The position numbers and the translations under genes are program-made. This document shows, piece by piece, positions 1-8,833 of a DNA stretch of 64,000 bases. The notes below the pieces were generated by a model. The model saw only the letters and a program-made list of their open reading frames with translations. It had not been told where the DNA came from and did no database searches. The stretch spans positions 16,524-80,523 of the forward strand of contig JAJCYQ010000013.1 in NCBI GenBank assembly GCA_029262835.1, written 5' to 3'. This DNA is from Bacteroidota bacterium (GTDB taxonomy: Bacteria; Bacteroidota; Rhodothermia; Rhodothermales; UBA10348). How positions within the stretch are numbered: the first letter of the stretch is position 1; the number at the start of each line of letters is the position of its first letter.

Positions 1-368
1 TGAATCATCGGACGTTCGTACTCCACGACGATACCCTCCAACTCGACACCAGCGCTGAGCGAGAAGTCAATATCCTGGGCGGTGTAACCCGAGGACACTT
101 CCACGCCGCTGATGACGGATGAAGAGTAACCGACGAATGAAGCCTGTACGTCATAGGTTCCTACCGGAACACCGATGATGAAGTAATTGCCATCGGCGTC
201 GGTAATCGTACCCAACTGCGTGCCTACGAGAGCGACACTGGCACCCGGCAACGGATCTCCAGTGTCTCCATCGAGCACCGTTCCTTCGATCTTACCCGTG
301 TTCTGGGCAAAAACGAGGGCCGGCGCTGCAAGCAGCATGAGTACTACCATGCCCCATTTACGTAACAT
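1..368 (-). CDS. TonB-dependent receptor, N-terminal fragment (runs off the window)
   Basis: Only the first 122 or so residues are in the window; the gene continues past base 1. The protein starts with a clear Sec signal peptide (MLRKWGMVVLMLLAAPALVFAQ). A carboxypeptidase-regulatory-like beta-sandwich follows (GTVLDGDTGDPLPGASV, then GTITDADGNYFI), and then a segment ending EGIVVEYERP, which is where the plug domain of SusC/RagA-type receptors normally begins. By family knowledge this would be an outer-membrane importer energised by TonB. An AGGAGG ribosome-binding site lies 6 nt upstream of the ATG (complement of 375-380), which fixes the start. A secreted protein with the same N-terminal domain but no barrel cannot be excluded, because the C-terminus is not visible. 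Confidence 0.8.
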   Translation of the reverse strand, partial: MLRKWGMVVLMLLAAPALVFAQNTGKIEGTVLDGDTGDPLPGASVALVGTQLGTITDADGNYFIIGVPVGTYDVQASFVGYSSSVISGVEVSSGYTAQDIDFSLSAGVELEGIVVEYERPMI

Positions 369-817
369 AAGCTACCTCCTCTTGTGATATGATGTGTGGC
401 TGATAGTCATGCACCAGGCGGTGCAATCTTTTTCGTGCCAAACGGCAATGCCCAGACGGACACTGCCGCGACGCACGAGTTTTCGGGGACAGAGACACGG
501 GTCTCCCAGTCAATCCATTTGGTGTTCAAGCTTTCCACTTCTGAAATCGCTGACATCCTCTGACACGTTCCAACAGGAACAGTCCCGGCCCATTTCATGA
601 GCGGAGACTGATTTCAGGTTTTGCTTGAAAGGTGGGGTTGGAAATGCTGTAGCAGATGCCCAAATGCGTGATTGTGATTGGTTGAACAGGTCGCTGTCTT
701 CGTTCTGGTAGGGAATATAGAGGGCTTTGAACCCTTTGTCAAGGCAATATGAACAGGGTATTTCGTTTTGCATGCACGAAATCGTCCCCACCCCGCTCGG
801 TCAGCACGAGGTATGCC
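369..817. other. 449-bp intergenic region upstream of the TonB receptor gene
   Basis: No convincing gene is seen here; the ORF-track entries have no protein-like composition. The only clear structure is a 6-bp perfect hairpin, TGCACC-AGGC-GGTGCA (410-425), which would lie in the 5' leader of the receptor mRNA about 40 nt before its start codon. No obvious terminator follows engB. Confidence 0.5.
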
Positions 818-1429
818 TTATAATATATGCGGTCGGACGTGAACCTCAACCCAGTCCCACATGTCGCTCCGCCCGCGGCCATCCTCCGAGCTCGTGAGCA
901 CGATCGGGAGCTCCATGCCCAGGCCCTCCACGTATTTCCTGGTGCGATGCACCGCATGCTGCCGCCCGTTACCCGACAGCTTGTCCGCTTTGGTGAGCGC
1001 TACGACATGCGCTGCTGGACTCTCTTTCATGAGCAGCAGCATATCGCGATCGAGCGCGGTGGGCGCGTGCCGGGAATCAATGAGTTGGAAAACGAGACGC
1101 AGCTCGGCGCGTTCGGTCACGTAGCGCCCTATGGTCCGGCGCCAGGCGTCGCGCTCGGTACGGGAGAATTTGGCGTACCCAAAACCGGGCAGATCGACGA
1201 CATGATATGCCCCATCTACCAGGTAGAAGTTGATTTCCCGGGTTTTACCCGGCGAGCCGGATACACGGGCCACACTGCGCCTGCCCAGAAAGCAGTTGAT
1301 GAGCGAACTCTTGCCCACGTTGGAACGCCCCACGAACGCCACTTCGGGCACGCCGCCAACCGGCATGTGCGCGAACCGCGTAGCTCCTTTGACAAATTCA
1401 ACGTTTGGCGTGGGGGCGCGGGACTCCAA
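818..1429 (-). CDS. engB: Ribosome-biogenesis GTPase EngB/YihA/YsxC
   Basis: This is a small TrmE-Era-EngA-like GTPase needed for late 50S subunit assembly. The G1 P-loop GRSNVGKSS is at residues 34-42, G3 DLPG at about 79-82 and G4 TKAD at about 146-149. The 203-aa length is normal for the family. The start is a TTG codon two bases after the sucD stop. It is preferred because it gives the usual N-terminal extension before the P-loop; the next in-frame ATG would leave only about 12 residues ahead of it. The gene is probably co-transcribed with sucD and tatA. Confidence 0.93.
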   Translation of the reverse strand: MESRAPTPNVEFVKGATRFAHMPVGGVPEVAFVGRSNVGKSSLINCFLGRRSVARVSGSPGKTREINFYLVDGAYHVVDLPGFGYAKFSRTERDAWRRTIGRYVTERAELRLVFQLIDSRHAPTALDRDMLLLMKESPAAHVVALTKADKLSGNGRQHAVHRTRKYVEGLGMELPIVLTSSEDGRGRSDMWDWVEVHVRPHIL

Positions 1430-1431
1430 GA

Positions 1432-2298
1432 CTACAACGTCTGCTTCACCGTCTCCCCGATCGCGGCCGGGTTGAGTACGATGGTCGCGCCCGCTTCTTC
1501 CAGTGCGGCGAATTTATCCTCGGCGGTTCCCTTGCCTCCGGAAATAATGGCGCCTGCGTGGCCCATGCGGCGCCCGGGAGGAGCCGTCCGGCCAGCAATG
1601 AACCCGAAGACCGGCTTCGTCATGTGATCTTTGATGAATTCAGCCGCCTCTTCCTCGGCCGTCCCGCCAATTTCACCGATCATCACGACCGCGTCCGTCG
1701 CGTCGTCCTCCTGGAAAAGTCGAAGGATGTCCACGAACCGGGAGCCGATCACCGGATCTCCCCCAATACCGACGGCCGTGGACTGACCCAGTCCCTGACG
1801 CGTGAGCTGATCGACCGCTTCATACGTCAACGTGCCCGATCGCGACACGACGCCCACGCGGCCTGGACTGAAAATCATGGCGGGCATGATGCCCACCTTG
1901 GCCTCACCCGGCGTAAGCAGGCCCGGACAGTTCGGTCCAACAAGATGCGCACCCACCTTCTTCACATAATGGTAGACCGGAACCATGTCCCGCGGCGGAA
2001 TGCCTTCTGTAATGCATACGATCACCTTGATGCCGGCTTCAGCCGCCTCCAGAATGGCATCCGCCGCAAACGGCGGCGGCACGAAGATGACAGATGTATT
2101 GGCACCCTCGTGCTTCACGGCATCGGCCACGGTGTCGAATACCGGACGGTCCAGGTGGCGCTGCCCGCCTTTGCCGGGCGTCACACCCGCAACAAGGGGG
2201 GTGCCGTACTCAATCATCTGCTCAGCGTGGAAAGAACCTTCTTTGCCGGTGAACCCCTGCACAACCAGGCGGGTCGAACGGTCTACGAGAATACTCAT
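1432..2298 (-). CDS. sucD: Succinyl-CoA synthetase alpha subunit (SucD)
   Basis: This is the alpha subunit of the TCA-cycle enzyme that interconverts succinyl-CoA and succinate with substrate-level phosphorylation. At 288 aa it is the normal length. The N-terminal CoA-binding Rossmann domain shows the QGFTGKEG motif (about 14-21), and the phosphohistidine loop [12 protein letters not shown] places the catalytic His at about residue 247. The beta subunit gene sucC is not in the window, so the two subunits are encoded apart or sucC lies beyond it. engB follows after 2 nt. Confidence 0.96.
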   Translation of the reverse strand: MSILVDRSTRLVVQGFTGKEGSFHAEQMIEYGTPLVAGVTPGKGGQRHLDRPVFDTVADAVKHEGANTSVIFVPPPFAADAILEAAEAGIKVIVCITEGIPPRDMVPVYHYVKKVGAHLVGPNCPGLLTPGEAKVGIMPAMIFSPGRVGVVSRSGTLTYEAVDQLTRQGLGQSTAVGIGGDPVIGSRFVDILRLFQEDDATDAVVMIGEIGGTAEEEAAEFIKDHMTKPVFGFIAGRTAPPGRRMGHAGAIISGGKGTAEDKFAALEEAGATIVLNPAAIGETVKQTL

Positions 2299-2355
2299 GT
2301 CAGAATAAAAAATGTTTGGATGGATGCGCCCGGGACGCGTCAGTGCTGGGATGCG

Positions 2356-2628
2356 TCAGTGCTGGGACGGGGATTCCTGCCGGGTCGGTGATTCCTGCTG
2401 GGAACTACCCGGTTCGCGCGGCGCCGAGTGGGGCGCCTGCCGGGGCGGATCGATCCTGTTGGAAGAATCGTCGACATTGAACTCGTTGGATATTTCCCGC
2501 GTGGCGGATTTGAATTCCTTGATACCCTTTCCCAGCCCGCGTGCTATTTCCGGAATGCGCTTGGCGCCGAAAATGAGGAGGATGGCGAGGAATATCAGGA
2601 CCAGTTCGAAGGGGCCCAGGCTTCCCAT
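2356..2628 (-). CDS. tatA: Sec-independent protein translocase subunit TatA
   Basis: This is a TatA/TatE-type pore-forming subunit of the twin-arginine export pathway. At 90 aa it has one N-terminal transmembrane helix (about residues 7-22), the FGAKRIPE hinge and an amphipathic helix (GLGKGIKEFKSA). The C-terminal tail is polar, rich in Pro, Ser and Gln, and contains a short internal duplication (ESPTRQESPSQ) that reflects a 15-bp direct repeat near its 3' end. No tatB or tatC is nearby. It lies upstream of sucD on the same strand and diverges from add across 77 bp. Confidence 0.92.
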   Translation of the reverse strand: MGSLGPFELVLIFLAILLIFGAKRIPEIARGLGKGIKEFKSATREISNEFNVDDSSNRIDPPRQAPHSAPREPGSSQQESPTRQESPSQH

Positions 2629-2705
2629 GACGATGTCCGATTGTGGTGTGAATGGTTACCGGCAGAGAACCACACGCGGCGACGGCTGTTCCACGAAGGT
2701 AAAAA

Positions 2706-3758
2706 GTGTATTCCATGACCCTCGATTCCATCCGCTCCTGGCCCAAGGCCGAGCTCCATTCCCATCTTGACGGAGCCATGCGGCTCGAAACCATGCTGGA
2801 TCTGGCGCAAAGCCAGGGGAAAATGTCCCTGCTGCCCGCCGACTCCGTGGATGGACTGCGCGAGGTGCTGCTCGGCGTGGACACGTCGGAGAGCCTCGCC
2901 GAATACCTGGCCTGGTTCAGGTACACCATCGGTCTCATGCAGGATGCGGAGTCCCTGCGGCGCGTGTCCTATGAAATGGCCGAAGATTTTGCGCGCGAAA
3001 ATGTGCGCTACCTGGAAGTCCGGTTCGGGCCCGTGCTGCATACGGAGGAGGGACTGACACTTGAAAATGTGCTCGATGCCGTTCTCGACGGACTCCGCGC
3101 GGCCGAAAGCGACTTTGGCATCCGGACGGGCGTCATCGTATGCGCGCTCCGCGACCGGTACATGGAGGCGTCCGTTCGGCAGGCCCAGGCGGCTGTGTCC
3201 TATGTCCACCGGGGCGTCGTCGGGTTCGACCTCGCCGGAGGCGAGGCGGGGAATCCGGCAAAGCAGCATCTCGAAGCCTTCTATATTGCCCGCAACCATC
3301 TGCTCGGCTTGACCGTCCACGCGGGCGAGTCCTGGGGCCCGGAATCCATTCGGCAGGCACTTTTCTACTGCGGCGCACACCGGATTGGTCATGGCATAAC
3401 CATGGTCCAGGACCCGGAGCTGCTGGAGTATGCCGCGCTGCACCGCATCCCCCTGGAAATCTGCCCGACGAGCAATGTCCAGACGCACGTTGTGCCGTCC
3501 TACGAAGCGCATCCACTCGCGACGCTCATGCGCGCGGGCGTGCCCGTCTCCATCAATACGGACAGTAGACTCTTCAGCCACACGTCGACGTCCGAGGAGC
3601 TTCACCTGGCCCACACGCGGTGCGGTTTGACCGAAACAGAGACGAAAGAGGTCGCCCTCGCGGCATTCGGACATGCGTTCCTCCGGCACGATGAGCGCGA
3701 AGAGCTTGAGGCATCTGCCCGGCGGGACCTGGACGTACTGGAGGGCGCCAGCGCGTGA
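2706..3758 (+). CDS. add: Adenosine deaminase family protein
   Basis: This is a metal-dependent amidohydrolase that probably deaminates adenosine to inosine. Metal and substrate motifs appear in the family order: HSHLDG (H18, H20), HAGE, GHG, CPTSN and NTD. The last motif reads NTDSRL rather than the mammalian NTDDP; this class of substitution also occurs in other bacterial homologues, so the exact substrate is less certain. The start may be GTG at 2706, about 7 nt after a GAAGG, or ATG at 2715. The 3' end overlaps aroA by 4 nt, which suggests translational coupling. Confidence 0.9.
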   Translation: MYSMTLDSIRSWPKAELHSHLDGAMRLETMLDLAQSQGKMSLLPADSVDGLREVLLGVDTSESLAEYLAWFRYTIGLMQDAESLRRVSYEMAEDFARENVRYLEVRFGPVLHTEEGLTLENVLDAVLDGLRAAESDFGIRTGVIVCALRDRYMEASVRQAQAAVSYVHRGVVGFDLAGGEAGNPAKQHLEAFYIARNHLLGLTVHAGESWGPESIRQALFYCGAHRIGHGITMVQDPELLEYAALHRIPLEICPTSNVQTHVVPSYEAHPLATLMRAGVPVSINTDSRLFSHTSTSEELHLAHTRCGLTETETKEVALAAFGHAFLRHDEREELEASARRDLDVLEGASA

Positions 3759-5065
3759 ACGCCGACAACCCCATGACTACGAGGAGCAAGACCGCCGACA
3801 TCATCGTCGAACGCGCTACGAGCCTCGCCGGAACCATCGTTCCTCCGGCGGACAAATCCATTGCCCACCGCGCGGCCATGCTCTCGGCGCTGGCACCAGG
3901 CACGTCGCGCATTGTGAACTGGCCCCGGTCGGCCGACCCGGCGTCCACGCTGGCCTGCCTCAAGCAGCTCGGCGTGCGAACGGGCGAAGAGGACGGGGTG
4001 CTTCTCGTTCACGGGGGAGAACTGCATGCGCCCGCCCTGCCGCTCGACTGCGGGAATTCCGGGACCACCATGCGCCTTCTCTCGGGCATTCTCGCGGGCC
4101 AGGACTTCGAGGCGACACTCATTGGCGATGCCTCGCTCACGCCGCGCCCCATGAAACGGATCATGGACCCACTCGGCGAGATGGGAGCCCGGATTACGAG
4201 CACGGAAGGACACGCGCCGCTCCGGGTCGCTGGTAACCCGGCGCTCACCGGGATCACGTACCGACTGCCGGTCGCCAGCGCCCAGGTCAAATCGGCCATC
4301 CTGCTGGCCGGCCTCTTCGCCAGCGGGCACACGACCGTCATTGAAACCACGCCGTCGAGGGATCATACCGAGCGCATGCTTGGACTCCCGACACTCGAGG
4401 TCGGCGGAGAACGTCACATTTCGTCGTCCGCAGCCGACCGCCCAAAACCGGGCATCTGGTCCATTCCTGGAGATTTTTCGGCGGCCGCTTTCTTCCTGGT
4501 AGCCGCATCCATTGTTCCGGACTCCTCCCTGCGGCTGACCGGCGTTGGGCTGAACCCGTCCCGGACAGCGCTACTCGACATGCTCCGCGCCATGGGCGCT
4601 GCCATCGAAATCCGCAACGAGCGCACTGTCGGAGGAGAGACGCTGGCCGACCTCACGGTCACCAGCCAGAGCCTCTCGAGCATCCAGGTTTCGGGCGGCG
4701 TCGTGGCCAACGCGATCGACGAACTGCCCATTCTGTGCGTAGCCTGCGCGGCGGCAGCGGGCACGTCTGAAATCCGTGGCGCGAACGAGCTGCGGCACAA
4801 GGAGACCGACCGGATCGCCGCCATGACACGTGGACTGCGCGCGCTCGGCGCCGACATCTCAGAGCACGAGGACGGATGGACCATCCGCGGCGGCGCGCCG
4901 CTCACGGGCGGGCACGTGGACAGCTGCCACGACCACCGCATTGCCATGGCGCTCGGCGTGGCCGCGCTCACGGCCTCCGAGCCGGTCCACATTCACGGGG
5001 CGGATATCGCGGCCGTCTCCTATCCCGGATTCTGGGACGAACTGGCTCGCGTGGCGGGACGCTGA
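3755..5065 (+). CDS. aroA: 3-phosphoshikimate 1-carboxyvinyltransferase (EPSP synthase)
   Basis: This is the shikimate-pathway enzyme that transfers enolpyruvate from PEP to shikimate 3-phosphate. At 436 aa the two-domain fold has the expected motifs: PPADKSIAHRAAML near the N-terminus, GNSGTTMRLLSG for PEP binding, PVASAQVKSAILLAGL in the middle and HKETDRI near the C-terminus. The annotated start is a GTG that overlaps the add stop codon (GTGA); an in-frame ATG 18 nt downstream is a plausible alternative. No other aromatic-pathway gene is adjacent. Confidence 0.95.
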   Translation: MNADNPMTTRSKTADIIVERATSLAGTIVPPADKSIAHRAAMLSALAPGTSRIVNWPRSADPASTLACLKQLGVRTGEEDGVLLVHGGELHAPALPLDCGNSGTTMRLLSGILAGQDFEATLIGDASLTPRPMKRIMDPLGEMGARITSTEGHAPLRVAGNPALTGITYRLPVASAQVKSAILLAGLFASGHTTVIETTPSRDHTERMLGLPTLEVGGERHISSSAADRPKPGIWSIPGDFSAAAFFLVAASIVPDSSLRLTGVGLNPSRTALLDMLRAMGAAIEIRNERTVGGETLADLTVTSQSLSSIQVSGGVVANAIDELPILCVACAAAAGTSEIRGANELRHKETDRIAAMTRGLRALGADISEHEDGWTIRGGAPLTGGHVDSCHDHRIAMALGVAALTASEPVHIHGADIAAVSYPGFWDELARVAGR

Positions 5066-5122
5066 CCGGAGCGCTCGCGTGGCGTGACGCTGAACGAGCC
5101 CCGGGCGCGTCAACACGCCCAC

Positions 5123-5455
5123 TCAGGCCGGTACCCAGAGGTGCTGGCGGAGGTCGACGCATCCATCATCATTGAACGCAACGCCTTCCGAGCGCAGGCG
5201 CTCTTCCATGACGAAGGGGCCCTCGAAGGCGTGCCGGCCCGTAAGCGCGCCGTTGCGGTTCACGACGCGGTGACACGGCAGGCCTGTGCCGGCGGCCTGG
5301 TTCATGGCCCACCCGACCGTTCGGGCGGAGCGCTTAGCGCCCAGGTACGCCGCAATGTGCCCGTAGGTGGTGACCCGTCCCGCAGGAATCCGGGCCACCA
5401 CCTCGTACACACGGTCGAAAAAATCATCTGCCGCCGCCATCGCAGTGCGGGTCAT
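5123..5455 (-). CDS. Alkyltransferase-like protein (MGMT DNA-binding domain) that keeps the PCHRV cysteine
   Basis: The 110-aa protein is only the C-terminal DNA-binding/active-site domain of O6-alkylguanine-DNA alkyltransferase. It shows the GRVTTYGHIA helix-turn-helix start, a recognition arginine region (RSARTVGWAM) and LPCHRVVNRNG. The C-terminal half (LRSEGVAFNDDGCVDLRQHLW) matches the layout of the YbaZ/Atl1 alkyltransferase-like (ATL) family. Those proteins usually have Trp or Ala in place of the reactive Cys, whereas this one has Cys. It may therefore be a minimal active alkyltransferase or a damage sensor that feeds nucleotide excision repair. It stands between aroA (convergent) and a prohibitin gene. 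Confidence 0.85.
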   Translation of the reverse strand: MTRTAMAAADDFFDRVYEVVARIPAGRVTTYGHIAAYLGAKRSARTVGWAMNQAAGTGLPCHRVVNRNGALTGRHAFEGPFVMEERLRSEGVAFNDDGCVDLRQHLWVPA

Positions 5456-5473
5456 GTCATGATGTGCGGGTCG

Positions 5474-6307
5474 CTACTGGTTGCCCAGAATAATCGGCAG
5501 TCCGTCTGATCCGCCAATCACAACCACTTTCGCATTTGGCGAATTGGCCAGCTGCTGCGTCGCCTCGACGCCCTTGAACTTCAGGAAGCGGTCCGAGAGG
5601 CTTTCGGTGATAATACGCTGATATTCGGCCTGCCCCGTCGCCTCAATTTCCTTGCGCTGCGCTTCGAGGCGCTCCTTTTCGAGCGTGAACTGGTAGCGTT
5701 CGGCCTCCTGCTCTTCCTTCAGCTTGTTTTCGATGGCACCCCGGATCTGGTCGGGAAGCGAAATATCACGGATCAGAACAGCCTCGAGCGCCACCGATTC
5801 GCCCGCCACAGCATCGCGGACGCGCTCGAAGATTTCCTGCTGCAGTTCCTGCCGGCGCGTGGAATAGAGCTCTTCCGGCGTGAACTGGCCGACCACTTCA
5901 CGCACTGCCGAGCGGAGTTCGGGCTGTACGAGCTTGCGGTAGTAGTCCGTGCCGTAGGTCACATGCAGGTCAGGCAGTTCCTCGGCGTTCGGGCGCCAGC
6001 GAACCGATGCATCCATTCCGATCGAGAGCCCGTTCGAGGACAGCGCGTTGATATCTTCAAGCTGTTCCTGCATGCGCACGTCATACCGGATCAGATTCAC
6101 CCAGGGCGCATGGATCTGCAGGCCCTCGCCGTATATTTTTCCAAGATCCGTACCGCCGAATACGCTGTATTTGACGGCGCCCTCGCCAGATCCGATGGTC
6201 GTCGTCATGCACCCGCCGGCAAGCGTAATAACCATCAGGATTACAAAAGCAAAAATTCCGAGCCGGGCCGCGGCCCGGGAAACATTGGGGTATTGATTGG
6301 CAGCCAT
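5474..6307 (-). CDS. Prohibitin/SPFH-domain membrane protein
   Basis: This is a 277-aa protein with one N-terminal hydrophobic segment (about residues 15-33, ending LAGGC). An SPFH/PHB domain follows (about 45-200) and then a charged coiled coil (KLKEEQEAERYQFTLEKERLEAQRK). The tail carries an alanine- and valine-rich stretch typical of bacterial prohibitins. Such proteins form large membrane rings linked to protease control or membrane organisation. The ORF track runs 666 nt further upstream, but that part is antisense to murB; the ATG at 6307 gives a normal prohibitin N-terminus and is 118 bp from murB, which diverges. Confidence 0.88.
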   Translation of the reverse strand: MAANQYPNVSRAAARLGIFAFVILMVITLAGGCMTTTIGSGEGAVKYSVFGGTDLGKIYGEGLQIHAPWVNLIRYDVRMQEQLEDINALSSNGLSIGMDASVRWRPNAEELPDLHVTYGTDYYRKLVQPELRSAVREVVGQFTPEELYSTRRQELQQEIFERVRDAVAGESVALEAVLIRDISLPDQIRGAIENKLKEEQEAERYQFTLEKERLEAQRKEIEATGQAEYQRIITESLSDRFLKFKGVEATQQLANSPNAKVVVIGGSDGLPIILGNQ

Positions 6308-6425
6308 TTCTTCGTAGTGGGTTTGTGTCGAGAGACTCTCGACCTGTGAAGTATATTCCCCTCTACGATACATCCCGCCAACTGTTGCCGTGCCTACGCG
6401 CGGCCCCCTCCCAGCGCTCTGCTTC

Positions 6426-7388
6426 ATGCCGACTTCCCTGAACATGGTCCACCGGACGCTCGAGGCCAGCCTGGGTCCGGGCAGAATCCGGGTCGATGCG
6501 CCGCTCGCGCCGCATACCACGTTCCAAATTGGTGGTCCGGCCCGGCTGATGGTTGAGCCGACGACGACGCGTGAACTCGTGTCGGCGCTCCGCATTGTGC
6601 GTGAAGAGGGCGCACGGCATTTCCTGCTCGGACTCGGCGCGAATATTCTGGTTGGAGACGGCGGGTTTGACGGCGTTGTGATCCGCAACACCGTGCGCGA
6701 TTTCGAGATGGACGACGCGGGCATGCTCCGCGCGGCGGGTGGCGCCATCGTGTGGCCCGATATCATAGAGCACACGACGCGCGCCGGCTGGTCGGGGTTT
6801 GAGCACTTCGCCGGCATTCCATCGACCATCGGAGGCGCCCTCTGGCAGAACCTGCATTTCCTCTCCCCCGCCCCGGCGCGGGAGCGGACCATGTTCCTGG
6901 ACGAAATCGTGGTTTCCGCCCGGCTTCTCGGCGCTGACGGCGTCGTCCGGGAAGTGGGCCGCGAGTGGTTCAACTTTGGATATGACTATTCCACGCTCCA
7001 TGATACAGACGACATCGTGCTGGAAGCGTGGTTTCAGTTGACCGCAGCCGAGCCCGGCGTCGTACAGCGTATTATTACCGAGAATCTCGCCTGGCGCGCC
7101 GAGCGTCACCCCCCGCTTGGCTCAGAGCCCAGCGCAGGTAGCATTTTCCAGAAAATAGACGGCATTGGTGCTGGCCGCCTGATTGACCAGTGTGGGCTCA
7201 AGGGCACGCGAATTGGCGGCGCTGAGATCACGCACCGCCACGCCAATATCATGATCAATCGGGGGGATGCCTCGGCCCGCGACGTGCGCCAACTGATTGC
7301 GCTCGTGCAGGAGCGCGTTGCTGGCGATACGGGGCACCATCTCGTACCCGAAATCATGTTCGTGGGCGAATTCGGCGACCTCTCATGA
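6426..7388 (+). CDS. murB: UDP-N-acetylenolpyruvoylglucosamine reductase (MurB)
   Basis: This is the FAD-dependent second step of peptidoglycan precursor synthesis, reducing UDP-GlcNAc-enolpyruvate to UDP-MurNAc. The FAD-binding motif LLGLGANILVGDGGFDG is near residues 65-80, GIPSTIGGALWQN lies in the middle, the catalytic Ser is in GSIFQK, and the final Glu is in VPEIMF. Length (about 320 aa) and motifs suit the family. The ORF track starts at a GTG (6390); the ATG at 6426 is chosen, and ATG 6444 is also possible. The gene is not in a cell-wall cluster. It overlaps ccmB by 4 nt (ATGA), so murB and the ccm genes share a transcript. Confidence 0.92.
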   Translation: MPTSLNMVHRTLEASLGPGRIRVDAPLAPHTTFQIGGPARLMVEPTTTRELVSALRIVREEGARHFLLGLGANILVGDGGFDGVVIRNTVRDFEMDDAGMLRAAGGAIVWPDIIEHTTRAGWSGFEHFAGIPSTIGGALWQNLHFLSPAPARERTMFLDEIVVSARLLGADGVVREVGREWFNFGYDYSTLHDTDDIVLEAWFQLTAAEPGVVQRIITENLAWRAERHPPLGSEPSAGSIFQKIDGIGAGRLIDQCGLKGTRIGGAEITHRHANIMINRGDASARDVRQLIALVQERVAGDTGHHLVPEIMFVGEFGDLS

Positions 7389-8089
7389 CGACGCGTGCGC
7401 ACAGATCGTCGGCCGTGGCTGACTGGCTGCACGGAGCGCGGGCCGTGCTCATGAAGGAGCTGCGCCTCGAGTGGCGCAGCCGCCACGCCATCAACCTGCT
7501 CCTCATGTTTGTGCTGAGTTCGCTGCTGCTCGTCGTGTTTGCCCTCGGCTCGGATCCCGCAGAACCACCGCTGCAGGCCGCACTCCTGTGGATTGTGATT
7601 GTTTTTTCGGCGGCCGTAGGACTCGGGCGCTCGTTCCTGGCAGAAGAAGAGCAGGGCACGATGCTGCTGCTGCAGGTGAACGTACCAGGCAGCCAGGTGC
7701 TGGCCGGAAAACTGGCGTTCAATGTGCTCCTTATTGCGAGTGTAATCGGAGTCTCGGTCCTCGCGTTCATGGGGCTTTTGGGCATGCAGGTGCATCATGG
7801 GGGCCTGCTCGTGGCCACGCTCGGACTTGGCACGCTCGGACTCGCGGGCGCGACGACGCTTCTCGGCGCGCTGATTGCCAAGGCATCGGCCCGCGGTCCG
7901 CTCCTTCCCGTGCTCCTTTTTCCCATGCTCTCTCCCCTCTTCCTGTCGGCGGTCCGTGCCACGCGAGCTGCCCTCGGCGAAGGCGCCACATGGGCGGGAT
8001 CGGCTTCCGAACTGACCGCCCTCGTCGGATTTGCCGGCGCCGTGAACACAGCCGCGTTTCTGTTGTTCGAGTACGTCTGGACCGACTGA
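7385..8089 (+). CDS. ccmB: Heme exporter membrane subunit CcmB
   Basis: CcmB is the ABC-type membrane component of System I cytochrome c maturation. The 234-aa protein has six predicted transmembrane segments after a cytoplasmic N-terminal stretch with the family signature LMKELRLEWRSR (about residues 22-33), plus FLAEEEQGTMLLLQ in the first cytoplasmic loop. The start overlaps the murB stop (ATGA). The partner ATPase gene ccmA would normally lie just upstream and is not in the window. ccmC follows after 55 bp. Confidence 0.9.
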   Translation: MTTRAHRSSAVADWLHGARAVLMKELRLEWRSRHAINLLLMFVLSSLLLVVFALGSDPAEPPLQAALLWIVIVFSAAVGLGRSFLAEEEQGTMLLLQVNVPGSQVLAGKLAFNVLLIASVIGVSVLAFMGLLGMQVHHGGLLVATLGLGTLGLAGATTLLGALIAKASARGPLLPVLLFPMLSPLFLSAVRATRAALGEGATWAGSASELTALVGFAGAVNTAAFLLFEYVWTD

Positions 8090-8144
8090 CACGAGCCGAC
8101 GAACACCAGCCGCTTGCGCCATCACACTTCGCTACCCACCCCAC

Positions 8145-8831
8145 ATGAACCGCCGCTACACCATAATCCGGAACGTGGTTTTTGCCTGGATGACGCTCAT
8201 GATCCTGGCGGCCTTCCTGCTCAATATTCCGCGGATAAACATCCTCGAGCACACGGCCCGAAACCTCTATTTCCACGTGCCCATGTGGTTTACCATGATG
8301 GCGGCCGTCCTGGTATCGGCGTGGCACTCGGTGCGGCACCTTCAGACCGGTAGCGTCGAAAGCGACATCCGCGCGCTGCAGTCGGCCCGCGTGGCGACGC
8401 TTTTTGGCCTCCTGGGACTGGCAACGGGTATTCTGTGGTCCAAATTCACCTGGTATGTGGGTACGGACGTGTGGTGGAACTTCGACCCCCGTCAGACCAT
8501 GGCGGCCGTACAACTGCTCATTTACGGCGCCTACTTCGTACTTCGATCCTCGTTCGACGAACCCGTACGGCGCGGCCGGATTGCCGCCGTCTACAACCTG
8601 TTCGCCATGGTTACCGTGCCGTTCCTGCTCTATATCCTGCCCCGGCAACAGGCCAGCCTGCATCCGGGCGCCGACGGCAATCCGGCCTTTGACGAAATCA
8701 CGCACCCCGTCATGCGGTTTGTCTTCTATCCGGCCGTTGTCGGATTCATTGGCCTCTTCTGGGTGCTGTACACGCAGCGCGTCCGCATGGCGCGTATCCA
8801 AAACCGGCTGACCGCCAATCCAGAGCTGTGA
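8145..8831 (+). CDS. ccmC: Heme handling protein CcmC/CcsA family
   Basis: This is an integral membrane protein of 228 aa with six predicted helices that presents heme to CcmE. The family's tryptophan-rich periplasmic motif is present but altered: it reads VWWNFDPRQTM rather than the WGTWWxWDxRLT form of proteobacterial CcmC. Histidines that could ligate heme occur before it (FHVPMW, about residue 44) and after it (EITHPVMR, about residue 188). The 3' end overlaps a possible GTG start of the next gene. Placement between ccmB and ccmE supports the assignment. Confidence 0.88.
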   Translation: MNRRYTIIRNVVFAWMTLMILAAFLLNIPRINILEHTARNLYFHVPMWFTMMAAVLVSAWHSVRHLQTGSVESDIRALQSARVATLFGLLGLATGILWSKFTWYVGTDVWWNFDPRQTMAAVQLLIYGAYFVLRSSFDEPVRRGRIAAVYNLFAMVTVPFLLYILPRQQASLHPGADGNPAFDEITHPVMRFVFYPAVVGFIGLFWVLYTQRVRMARIQNRLTANPEL

Positions 8832-8833
8832 CC

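Noticed and set aside
369-817. Small genes in the gap before engB (tracks 394-600, 407-598, 510-791)
   Set aside because: The frames overlap each other, use atypical residues and lack a ribosome-binding site or hydrophobic pattern.
5474-6973. 499-aa version of the prohibitin
   Set aside because: The first 222 residues are antisense to murB and low complexity; the family start is at 6307.
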